From assembly GCA_905250115.1 (NCBI GenBank), contig CAJNOI010000008.1, positions 759,822 to 823,821 of the forward strand: DNA of 64,000 bases, written 5' to 3'. Positions 48,644 to 61,200 of the stretch are shown in pieces. The notes under the pieces were generated by a model that saw only the letters and a list, made by a program, of their open reading frames with translations, was not told the origin of the DNA and ran no database searches. Position 1 is the stretch's first letter. Each line of letters opens with the position of its first letter. A program made the translations under genes and the position numbers. Origin of the DNA: Adineta steineri. Its lineage: Eukaryota; Rotifera; Eurotatoria; Adinetida; Adinetidae.

Positions 48644-49102
48644 ATGGATAAAAATACTGACACATGGTCTTTTATACAATCAACTACACCAAATACACAT
48701 TCATCATCAATAATTTCATCAATACCACCACCATTAGCACCACCACCAACTGTACGTGAACGAAATCGAATGCATGCATTGAATGAAGCATTTGATGAAT
48801 TACGTCGTGTAGTACCAAAAGCTAATTTACATGATCATCAACGTTTATCAAAAATTGCTACACTTCGTCTTGCTATTCATTATATAAGTTGTCTTACACA
48901 AATTCTTGATTCAAATAGATCAACAAAACAATATCCTCATCAACTTCTATCACCAGCATTATCATTACCATCACCATCAACATCAGCATATATACCACAA
49001 GAATCATTTATAATAGCAAGACGAAGAGGACCACGCTTACGACGACGAACACAACGAACAACACAGGATGAACGTATATTTGACGACGAAGAAGAAGAAT
49101 AA
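48644..49102 (+). CDS. class A bHLH transcription factor
   Basis: Sequence-specific E-box-binding regulator. Single exon, 152 residues. After a Ser/Pro-rich N terminus (PPPLAPPPT) comes the bHLH domain, residues about 37-88: basic region VRERNRM, with the invariant Glu-Arg pair, helix 1 [16 protein letters not shown], loop ANLHDHQR and helix 2 [20 protein letters not shown]. RERxRM, the LNxAFDxLRxxVP helix and LSKIxTLxLAxxYI place it in the neurogenic/mesodermal class A group (ATOH, neurogenin, Twist, FERD3L and relatives); the exact subfamily cannot be chosen by eye. The C terminus is Ser/Pro-rich with an Arg cluster ([10 protein letters not shown]) and an acidic end. AATAAA follows near 49147. 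Confidence 0.87.
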   Translation: MDKNTDTWSFIQSTTPNTHSSSIISSIPPPLAPPPTVRERNRMHALNEAFDELRRVVPKANLHDHQRLSKIATLRLAIHYISCLTQILDSNRSTKQYPHQLLSPALSLPSPSTSAYIPQESFIIARRRGPRLRRRTQRTTQDERIFDDEEEE

Positions 49103-50724
49103 TAAAAATAATACTTTTTTTTATGTGTGTGTGTCTTTTTTGTTTGAATAAAAATCTCTTATATAAATAATTCAAAAAAAACAAGATTCTTATAAAATTA
49201 GATTAAAAACGTCATGACCTTTTTTTTGTAGGGTTCCTACAAAGTAGAATATTTTTTTCTATAGAAAAAATTCAAACAGTGTAAACATTATTTTTCTTTT
49301 CTTCTTAACACTCACAGTGCAACATATATATATATATATATAGATAGATAGTAGGCGATGTTTACTGTATATATATTATAGTTTTCAAGGTCATAAAATG
49401 TATGTTTGTAGAGTAGTTTTAATTTCTTCTGTTAAAAAAGAATTCAAATCGAGAATTCTTATAAAATAATTACATATCATATTATAACTTGTATGATGTG
49501 TAAAAAGGAATGATATGCCGTAAATAATATATTTTTCTGCGTATAAAAGAAAATATTCTTAGATAATAATGTCAAAAATACTAGGGATCTGTGCTATTCT
49601 TGGAATCTAGACTACGCAAAACAAGCGTCTACATACGGTCAAAAGATTCTCTTAGATAAGAACGATAGGTATCTAGATAATATACAAGTATAACATTCCA
49701 TAATGGTATCTTACAATAAAAAGAAATTTTATATATTTTAATGTAAAACTTGTGTTAGTAGTAGCTACGAGGGTAACTGACGGCATATAAATTATCATAG
49801 TCAAAATTGTATTCACTTGTTTGTTTACTTGATTTTCTTTTCTTCTATTCTGTTATAAGTACACTTTTTTTTTCTCACATTACCACTTATTCGAGTGCAC
49901 TTTTAGTTTATCTCTTGTCATTAGAAAGATACAATATTCTTCTTAATTTTTGGACATGTAAAAACATGATACTTATTATATAGTAAGAAAATCTTTCGCA
50001 ATCCTATACTTTAATTGAGTATTACAATGTATGTGAAATTCTTCTAGTTAATATTCTATAATTAGTTTAGTTTTTTACAAACCGTTTCCTAGTCATTTGC
50101 CCATTTATTTTAATAGGTAAATAAGTTATTTTTAAATAAAATATATCTCATAAATTTTCACAAAACGGAAGTATATAATGGACAATAGTAACATATTATT
50201 GCGAGAATAAACATGATTTATTATAAAAGTCAACGTAAGTATGTATTACCTTGTTGAAAATAATTTTAAGTAAATATATATAGTTTTTATTCTACTCTGT
50301 TCTCTTTGTTGTCAACAATGACTAGCATGAAATACTAAAAGAGAGGATAACGGTATATAATAGTTCGTTCTAATGTAGCTTTAATGTGATTCATCAAAAA
50401 AACGAGAAAAAGCAGGAAGAAAAAAAGAATGTTATCCACTCTGTGTAACCACACGTCGCATCTTCATCAAGGTTCCTTTTTCTTCGTCGCGCCCATTGCT
50501 GCTATTTGATTAAATGAAAAGAAGAAAAAAAAGAGTAAATCGCAATAAAAAAAAATAATAAAACGAAGCAGAAAATTTTATTTTTTTCTCTTCCATGAAA
50601 ATAAAGTCAGCAAGTTATATTTAGGATTTATAGCTTTTTTTTTTCTTTACTTTATTATCATTATTTTTTTTTGATAGCTTTAGATTTTATAAAAATATAA
50701 AGAAAAACAATTTAATTAATCAAA
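49103..50724. other. intergenic, 1.6 kb
   Basis: 3' side of the bHLH gene and 5' side of the FBT-like carrier. Contains a TA/GATA tract at 49323-49351 and A-rich stretches near 50510-50570. Acceptor-like sites ending at 50677 and 50683 lie 41-47 bases before the carrier ATG. Confidence 0.45.
49323..49351. repeat. TA/GATA microsatellite
   Basis: About 20 bases of alternating A and T running into two to three GATA units. Confidence 0.85.
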
Positions 50725-53700
50725 ATGTCGTTAACACCATCAACATCACTCGATGAACCACTTAAATTAACTGATAGCAACAACAACAAAAACAAAGATC
50801 ATGGATCTAATAAATGTATGCAAATTTTAACCACTCGTACGCTATTATGCAGTGCTATTTATTTTGCACTTGCTTATTTTATTCAAGGAATAACCGATAT
50901 TGCATCTGGATTTGTTAATTTACCTTTACAAACTATATTAAAAGATAAACTTCAACTTTCACCATCTCAGATGGGTACTTTTTTCTTTTCATGTACAGTA
51001 ACGTATGTATATAATTAATCAATAAGAAAAAAAAGAATTTTATCATGTTTTTCTATTTATACTTATCTCTAGCTGGTCAATCAAACCTCTCTATGGTCTT
51101 CTCAGTGATTTTGTACCAATATGTGGTTATCATCGTCTTATATATCTTCTTATGACTACAATGATTAATTTATTTGCTTGGATCGCTCTGTATTTTGTAC
51201 CGACTGAGTATAATTATTTAATAATTTTCTGCATTTTAGCAGCATTTTCACTTGCATTCAATGATGTTCTAAGTAAGAAAAAAAAGCATTTATTATTTTT
51301 TTTGCTTTGACATGTAAAATAAATGGTCTATGAAAATAAAACCATTTTGATAGTGAAAAATAAAAAGCTAGTAATTATCTGACTGTAATCGAATTTTTTC
51401 TTAATGAGTTAATATAATTAGAAAGAATCGTAGAAACTGCTTTTTTTCATATATTTAGTTCCTGTTTTTCGGGAATTTATCAGACAATAATAATGGTGAT
51501 TATGTTATATTAAATATATATAAAGCCTATGGGTTTGATACATACATAAAATACACTCATTGCTCTTTTACGTCCTATGTTTTCCACGATAGATTATCTA
51601 TTACGTGATGAGATACATATTTTTGATAGACGCGCATAGTACGGCTCTCTAGTTGTAAAGTAATAATTGGAATCAATATATAAATAATTTTATATCTGAT
51701 ATAGGAGAAATAAAAGTAATAACTTAATTGAAATTTGTAATGATCTTTTCATTCGTTGATATAAAGCAGAAAACAAAATTTTCCACTGAACGACCTTTTC
51801 TTTCTTTATTCTATATATATATTCACTTTTAAGAATATCCTTTATTCTTTGTAAAAGACAGACGCTCGCAGATTTAGAAAGAAAAATTAAAAAAGAAAGA
51901 TAATTGATTTCAAATTAACCGTGACAGGTTGTACGTATGTAATATCCGTGCTGTCGTAATATTGACTCAATCAAAGGATTGACTAATCAAAATATATATA
52001 TGCAATATATTTTTATGTCATATGTGTTAGTATCAATAGAGAAAGTATTTCTTCATCGAAGACTATATGCTATAGATTAATGACAATGAATTTATATACT
52101 TATTTGTAAAATAGTTTTGAATATGCTGCATATAACAGAAACTTCAAAAAAACAAAATTAACTACACAGTCATTGATATCATCAAAATTTCCATGACATA
52201 CTCATTTCTTATTCAGTATATTCAACTGTCATAACATGTTCAAACCTTCTTTTCAATTATTCAGTCGAATGAGTCGGTTAATATGAATTGGTTGCTCTAT
52301 GACATTAATTAGATGGAAGTTGTAATCATCTATTCCAGGACTTGAATGATTATTATATACTAGGTAACATATGAGAAAAAAAGTTATTAAACATTATGTA
52401 TGAATATTTTTTATCAAAAAAGTGTGGTAGATTAAAATAGTCAAGATTTTAAAAAATTTTTATTAATTATGTAAAGTTCTATATTAATGCTCTTATAGAA
52501 TTATGACTACACTGCTACTATTTCACAGTTACAAATAATATTTCGGACATTTATTGTCTATTATCTGTGATTGAATCTTCTTAGATATTGAATATTTTTA
52601 TGTTCCACTAAGAAAACGCTACTTAATTATGTTTTATCCGCACTTTGCACGTACTTCACCTGTACTTCAAATTTGTTTTTAAAAAAATAAATAACGTCAT
52701 GCTTATTTTTGAGCTAAAGCCAATAAGTTTTGTCAAAAACTAAGATCAAGATATGAAAACGGCGCTCGATCAATAAATACATGTCCAAATGCATTTATTT
52801 TTACTAATAAACATGTCCCTCATGTTTTCTTGACATTTCTGCTCTATATATTTTTATAACTAAATCGTACGATTATTATCCAACATATTCGGAGATATTG
52901 TACTTAAATATTTCGTTAATAGAACGTTAGTTTCTGTTTTTCTAAACTACTAGAATATTTATAGATTGGTGTCTTTACGATAATATCGATTTCATGTCAA
53001 AAACTATTCTTTTGTTTTTAATTCATTCTTGTATTTGAAGTTACTCTAGCAACATGCAATTTCGTGATATTCTCATTGATTATTAGATTCTAAAATTCTT
53101 TAATCAATTCTAGATTGGATATACTGAGAATAACAGAAAATATTTAATAAAAACTTGACAAAAACAGCAATCTTAAAAGTTTCCAAATAATTTTCAAGGA
53201 CATCTTTCTCTAAAAACCAACTTCCTTTTGCCTGACTCTCTTTCTATAAAAAATGGTTTTCGAACAGAAACAAAAACATCTTATATTTAGTTGATGCATT
53301 GATGATTACAATTGGTCGGCCATTGGCATTAATTGGTACATTACAAGGTATTCAGCAAACATCAGCTAAACTTGCTTCAACTGTTTCACAAATTCCAGCT
53401 GGTATTCTTGCTACTTATTCCGTATCATATCAAAATAATCAAACATCGAATAATGATACATCAACAAATTTTAATGATAATAGTAATTCAAATAAATATA
53501 TTTTTTTAATTGCTTCTGCCTGTCCTGTTATATTATTTCTTGCAACATTAATATCCGTACGTGAACGTCGACGAAAATTAAATAAAAATAATTTTGCTCA
53601 AACATGGTCAAGTTTAGCTGGAATATTTAAATATAAACGATTTTGGATTATTACGAGTTTTCTTTTTATTTATTCTGCATCGCCACAAGTAAAAACAGCT

Positions 53701-54330
53701 TTATTTTATTATCAACGAGATGTACTCAAATTTAATCCATTTTATGTTTCCATATTAAATACACTCTATAATGGATGTGGCATTTTATCTGCTTTACTTT
53801 ATTTAACAATATTTTCTCATCATCCAACAAAACGTGTACTTCGTATTGCAATTGTTATGCGAATGTTTGCAATTGCATCCTATTTATTTGCAACAGATAA
53901 AATTACGTCAATATGTGTTGCTATTTTTACAGGTTTTTGTTCTGAAATAACAAACCTAGCACTATTACATTTAGCAGCGAAATCTTGCCCAAAAAATATC
54001 GAAGGTACTCTATTTGCATTATTTGTCTCATGTGTTAATTTTGGAGCAGCAACTGGAGATTGGCTTGGTTCAGCAATATATGAATATTTAGGTTTTATTG
54101 CTCTTATCATTATAGCCGTTGTCTGGATTGGCACAACTATATTAGCAACATGCCATATTGGTGAATATGGCATTAAATCGACCTTAGATGATGATGATGA
54201 TAGTGATGACAAATATCATTATTATGATGGTGAAATAAAGGGATCAGGAACAGATGATGGAGATGAACTGGAAGAAACAGACATAAAAAGGACATCTGAA
54301 CAGTCAGACCAGAAAGTTCTTATGATTTAA
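50725..54330 (+). CDS. folate-biopterin transporter-like (FBT/BT1, MFS) carrier
   Basis: Multi-pass plasma membrane or organelle carrier. Three exons (50725-51002, 51073-51272, 53291-54330) give 505 residues; the second intron is 2018 nt. Around twelve hydrophobic segments are visible. Family-like blocks: YFIQGITDIASGFVNLPLQ, LQLSPSQMGTFFF, TWSIKPLYGLLSDFVPICGY, then AFNDVLIDALMITIGRP with the conserved Asp after the N-terminal half, and KYKRFWIITSFLFI with ASPQVKTALFYYQRDVLKF in the C-terminal half. The W-S-I-K-P-L-Y-G-L-L-S-D stretch is the best FBT/BT1 match. FBT proteins are known from plants, cyanobacteria, kinetoplastids and apicomplexans, and are uncommon in animals. The C-terminal tail is acidic (DDDDDSDD). 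Substrate not inferable. Confidence 0.75.
51273..53290 (+). other. 2-kb intron of the FBT-like carrier gene
   Basis: Far longer than the typical 50-70 nt introns in this window. AT-rich, stop codons in all frames, no recognisable transposon ends, so its length is unexplained. Confidence 0.6.
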
Positions 54331-55273
54331 ATTTTTTCTTTTATTTTTTTATCATTCCGAGTATTATTTGTATATCTTTTCTTTTGTGTTCTTCTGTTAA
54401 TGCTGATTGTTATTAGAATATTTAATAAAAAACATGTATACACGCATTTGTAAATATAGATATAAATGTTTCCTACTATCACGCTATTGTCATTGTTGTT
54501 ACAATTGTGAATGATACAAATGACAATAATAAGAACAAAAAAATTGCTTCTCGTGAACATCTATAGGCCATAAAAACTAAAGTGTTATGTCGGATAGAAA
54601 TGAGTATATTATTGGTGTCTAAAAATAAGAAAGTAACTAACATAGGTTTTGTTTTTTATCTTCTTTCCGCCTTCCTCATTACTATCTTGTTCTTCTTTTT
54701 CATATATCGTTTTGCTATTCTTACTAGTCATTTCGATTCGTTCATTGATGATCTAGTCTACTAACGAAGACAGCATAGTAAAAGAAGACTGAGAAGTAGA
54801 CGAAGAAAGAAGAAAAAACAAGAAGTAATTTTATCGCTTCTTTTGTGTTAGACAAAGAAAAAAAAAGCAAAAGAAAAATAGTGAATCTTTTTTTTTCTAG
54901 TCATCTTCAATTCGTTCATTAAAAGCGGCTCTGTTTAACCATTTTAGTAGACTCTTCACATTAACATAAGAGTGTTATTGTCATATATCGTTTTCAATTT
55001 TTTTCTTTTAATGCCATAAGTATGATATTATTATTGTTCAATCAACAAAAGAATTTACATGAAATATATGTTCTTGTTACTGATTTATTTTATTCATTGA
55101 AACATCAAACTATCATCTACAAGTAAAAGCAAACGCCAACACTCATTAGTGTCGATTACGCTCGACTTGCACTTACTTCCTTTTCCCCCAAAGACATACA
55201 CTTTCAAATAAAAGAAAGAAGAAAAAATTTTCGCAACTTTTATGTGATTATCTTTAAATATTATCTTGAGAAC
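54331..55273. other. intergenic, about 0.9 kb
   Basis: 3' region of the carrier (AATAAA near 54423) and 5' region of the adenylyl cyclase. A/G-rich stretch at 54780-54880. No gene seen. Confidence 0.45.
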
Positions 55274-58200
55274 ATGATAAAAGATCATCATATACAACAG
55301 AATGAAACGTCTGTATTTAAACGACTTCAACAACATCGGCAACAATCAACATCATTATCATCGTTTCAAGTAACTGATCAGCAACATAAAGATCGTGATT
55401 CTTTTATGAATCAGATACCGAGCAACAACAAACGAAGTAAGTGAATATACAAAAAAACTTTTATATCAAAGAGAAGAGAAGGCCAATTATGTATTCCTTA
55501 TATCCTATATTGTTTTGTTTATTAATATCATTCTTTTGTTAAGATATCTGTATTCTCATAATATAGATGCACATTTATTTTGTAATTGCACTTCTAACTG
55601 AAGCACAAAGTGACCTTTTGGTTTATTTTATATTTGTATACATAAATATGATGTAATCTAAAAGAACAATTGAAAAGATACAACATATCTATACATTTGT
55701 TATTATTATTCTTTGTTTCATAGAATAGATATAATGAGATCTGTTTCTCTAGTTACTACATGGGTTTCTTCGAGTATAAAAATCAAAAACAAAAAGACAA
55801 TAACTTATTTAACTCGAGAAGAAGTTATTTTCGCCTTAATGATAAAATGTCAACTATTGTTTATCGATTAACCAAACGAGAAAAATGATAGTATATGTAT
55901 GTATATCATACTCGTATGCTTTGCCTGCTATTCAAACAAGATGGATGTTATATTGTCTAGCGAATCGATCATATACTGTCATCAACTGTCACCCATCATA
56001 TCGTATATAACAAGAGACTCAATACTGACATATAGACAAACATACAATATGAGGATGGATAAGACACCTCAGTATGTTATATGTTGAATAATGTAAAAAA
56101 AAACAAAAATAATCATAAAACAATCGATATCATTAGGGAAAACAGAGAGAGAGAGAGGGAAAGAACAGCTTGTTATATTCTCAGCATATATTGCCACCAT
56201 TTATGCTACAATCTTATTTGTCAGTATACATGTCATATTTTCACTTCTATATGAAAGTCTCTTGTGTATGTAGAAATAGTTTAACCGTTCTGTTTGTACA
56301 TCAATCTTCTTATGTTTATTTTTGTTACTTAGAATCGACCCATGATTTTACCATTGATCACACATATGGTAATACTAAAAGTAATGTACGACTTACATTC
56401 GATTGGTCATCTCCAGATGTAACTACAGGTATGTTTTCTATTATTATTATTATTTTTTCTTCATTAATATACACCCCTACTACTACCACTACTACTACGA
56501 TTAGATATAAAAGTGACAAATTATTCTTTTTTATTTAAATAACTGTGTTAATTCAATTGTTTGATTGAATTATCAAAGAAATGAACTATTGTTTTCTTTC
56601 TATTAGTTTTCTTGCTCTTTTCTACATATTGACGTACTGATGTATTTTTATTTTTGTCATTAATATAAATCTATTTTACGACAAAAATGATTGTTATCAT
56701 TTTTATGTTTAATCAAAAGAACAAGTTTCATACAATTGTTTTTGTATAACTATGTTCGTTGATTTCTTAGTTCGTATCACTCTTTAGTGTCGTTTACATA
56801 TGTCTCGAGAGAATCAAAAAAAGAGAGACAACAAAGCAGTAGTACTGAAGTAATGAAATGACTGACATTTTGTGAAATAAGGGCATGTTGTTCAGGCTTG
56901 ATGTACATTATCATAGTAATCTTCTTTTTTTTAATAATAAAACAAGAAACATTCATTAATTCCAAGACATTTCTTTTTGATTATCATTGGTTTCTGTCAT
57001 ATATTACAGGAGAAAGCATGAAAAAAGTATAGTAGTTACTTGAAAATTATCATTTTTACATTAATTATGAGTAATAAGAAATAACATAGACATATATAAC
57101 TTATTTAATAAGTCACGCTCATCATGATCTCTCCGAAGAACATTTGATAACTTGAGCAAGCAATATCATTATAAATAAAAAATGTAGGTCTATAAAAAGA
57201 AAAAAGGGCAGCTGCTTGTCTTGTATTCGACTACTTTTTTCCTTGTAATGATAAAGTTCCAATGAATGCTTGAGGCTATTTTCAATGCTCACTGTTTTTT
57301 TTTTTAAGAATTGTTCGTATGTTTGATGATAGTGTAAGTGGTTCATCCACTTCATTCCAACGATAGATCAAGAGACAGCGAGAAACAAACGGAGATGAGC
57401 TTGTATCGGCATCGATTAGCTACGGAAGTGCCGATTGAGATAGTTCGTATATATGTGTTTCCTAGTGATGACATATACAAAAGCAAGCAAATACATGAAA
57501 AAAAAAATTTCTACAAAAACTTGTCTTGATTATGTCTTTTGTATTACACATAGATCTATTGTTTTCTTTTTCTTTCATAATATCTAATAAAGAATAAGCA
57601 AGTATATTTAATTCATCTAGTTTTGATATATTATTTAGAATATTTCAAGGATTGACAAGATTTTAATGTATCTGTTGAGTCACATAAAATACAAGGTTAT
57701 ATATATATTTATTAGACGAAAAAAAAACAAATACATCTGCTATTGTTTCTCATAAAGGTACACAAATCCTATTACAAAGTTGTCCATTTGACAAATAAAA
57801 TATGGTTTTCTTTTTCTTTGTTTTTTATTATATTAGATATACATTTTTTCAAACTGACTATTTTTATTCCGAGAATTATATGAGATAGACAGTCTGTAGG
57901 AAGAGAAAAAAAAGAAATTTTTCATTCTTTTAATAATCTGTCATTTTGAGATAAAATATGAAAGGTAATGCACTTGAATAGATTAGGAATTTAAATTGAT
58001 TATTATTTTTTTTTGTGTTTTTAACTATTTGTTTTTAGCTGTTATGGATAATAAACATTATTTTGGTCTTTATTTAATTCGTATTAAACATGGTTTAGTT
58101 CTGTTTTCCTTAACACTCACTGCTTTTCAAAGTCTTGTTTATTTATTATTAGCTATATTTTCTGAAAAAGTAAATAAAAAATAATTCTTGTTAATCTTAT

Positions 58201-61200
58201 TCTGTATAATACTATTATTTTTATTTTCTTAGCATTATTCAACACAATTTATTCTTGAAATCATTCTATTTTCTATTATTTTTCTGCTATCAATAATATT
58301 TCTTTTATTAATTCATCGTGAGAAATTTTTTCATTCATATGTACATATATCATGTTTATTAATATGGATTTTATTAACATTTTTTGCAATAATACCTATT
58401 ATTTTACAAAAATATATGTCAATTATACGTTTAATGGGTATTGTAACATTTTCAATAATAACTATACATACAACATTACCCGTATCACGTTCATGGACAG
58501 TTTTAATGGCTATAACAACATCTTTTATTCATTTAATACTTGTTATTCGTACACATACTATTACAGATCCAAATAATAAATCACATCAAATAGAACTTAA
58601 ATTAGAGGTAGACTTCATTTTATTTTTCTCTAAAATTTTCATCGTATAAAAAAAGTAAATAGGAAGCTATAATAATTGATAATGAATTTACTCATCTTAA
58701 TAATGTGGTAATTATCTCGAGGATAGAAGAACATTAAATGAAGTCTTATTCAGATTCTAAGTAGATAAACATCATCTTTTTGTTATGTAAAATAAGCATA
58801 GCTATTTATAGGATATTATCAAATATATACTATTTTTTCCGATGACATGAAAACGATGTCATCGAAAGATAAGAAATGATTTAGTAAAGAGATCTATCTT
58901 TTAAATAAACACAGACGAACTACATGTGTTTAAATCTTCTTTTTAGGTTGTGTGTCTTTCATTATTTTTTATTGCATGTAATTTATTCGGCTTATGTTAT
59001 CGTTATTTAACGGATGCACATCAAAAGAAAACATATCATAATACGATGCGTTGTATTGAAGCTCGAATCAGACTTGAATGTGAAAAGGAACAACAAGAAA
59101 CGTTAATTCTTAGTGTTATTCCAGCACATATTGGTATAAGCAAAAATATATAATTTACATATCTTTTTTTACTTTTTATTTTCTTAGCTTTAAGTATGAA
59201 ATCAGAAATGTTACGTAAAGTAAAAGATACGGCTAAATATCATAATGTTCAATCTCGTGATTATGATGATCAATGTTCAAATGCAAAAAAAATTAATACA
59301 CGCAAAGCAGCATTTCATGATTTATATATAAAAAAACATGAAAATGTGACGTATGTTTTTTGATTAATATTTTTTCTTAATAAATATTTATCTTGTAAAT
59401 ATTAATTTTATTAGAATCCTCTATGCTGATATTGTTAATTTTACACCATTATCAGAAAAGTTTACTCCTCCAGAACTTGTACAAATACTTAATAAACTTT
59501 TTGGAAAATTTGATCAATTAGCACAAGTATTTTGTTTTATTTAAAAAGAAAAATTAATGAAAATTAATTTTTTTTAGGAATGTGATTGTATGAGAATAAA
59601 AATTCTAGGTGATTGTTATTATTGTGTTAGTGGTTTACCGATAAGTCGACCAAACCATGCATCTAATTGTGTACGAATGGGTTTAAAAATGATTGAAGAT
59701 ATAAAGTATGATATTTTTATTGATTAGAATTAATAGAAGAATTTTCTTTTTTCCAATAATTTAGATTAGTACGAGAAGCAACCGGTGTTAATGTTGATAT
59801 GCGTATTGGTATTCATACAGGACGAGTTTTATGTGGAGTATTAGGTCTTAAAAAATGGCAATATGATACTTGGTCCGATGATGTAACATTAGCTAATCAT
59901 ATTGAAGCAGGTGGTATACCCGGGTGAGTATTTGACTGAAAATTATCAGGGAGGATACAATTTCATCTTTAAATAAGAATATATCATCGAAGTCTAACAG
60001 AAAATCCTTTTTTTCTGTCGAAATTGTTTTATTGAAAAGTGATTTAAAACAGAAATATATGCAAAAGGCCCGGAGTATTTATGTATTTTGTTTGTCCATG
60101 AAAGAGCTATGAGGAAAGAATGTTTTTATGATATGAAAGATTATCGTTCTACTGGTTTACACTTTCAAACAATTCTCTTGGGGAGAATTTCCGCTATACT
60201 TGTTGTCCATAATCTATTTAAGTAGTTTTTCTACAAAAGCTAGTTCATTAAATCTTTCATCGTGGTTCAAAGCTTTTCTCTTTGTTTCTTATACAAAGAG
60301 AAATTCCCGTTCTTCTTTATCTTCCATTGAATATAGATCAGCTGTCTTTTAGCCTTCAAAACATTTTAATGATTAAGTAATCAACAGTATTATTTACATA
60401 TGATGATTACCATCTTTGATATTATTCATATCACTAACATACATAAATGACAGATTATATTCAGACGATCATACATATAAATAGTTTAAAATGATAAATT
60501 TGATTCTTACATTCTACGAATAGATCACTATAATCAATAAAGCTGATATCATATTTATAATTTTTTATTTTTTCTACTAGTCGTGTTCATATTTCTGAAA
60601 GTACAAGACTTAATTTGGGTAGTGAATTTCAAGTTGAAGTAGGTAATGGACATGAACGTGATGATTATATAGCAAAATTAGGTATAAAAACTTGGTTTAT
60701 AATTCCATGTGAAACACCAAATCATCAAAATCAATTAATGATGAAGTAAAATTATTTAGAAAAAAAATATTTATTTTCTTCTGTATTTCTTAGTGGTGGT
60801 GATGGTCGTAAATCTAGTAAAAAAATGCAAAAATTATTAGATACATGGTCAAATGAAACTCCGTTTGCTCTTCAACATCTTGTTGATAATGATAAATCAG
60901 ATGCAGCAAAAAGTTTTGTTCTTCTTGAAGATAATTTAAAACCATTAGCAACATCATTTTTTTGTTCGTAAGTTCTTAATAAATATTTTTGTAAACAAAG
61001 AGAAGAAAAAAACACGATCTACTAATTTTAGCCGTAGTCGACATAGTTCAAATGATCTCGAACCATTTACACTTGAATTTAATACACAAACAGATAATAC
61101 AAATAAAAATTTAGAAGATGACGAAGGAAATCGTCGAGCTAGTGAAAGTTTATTTCGTTCATTACCAGAATTACGTTATCGATATTATATTTTAAATGCA

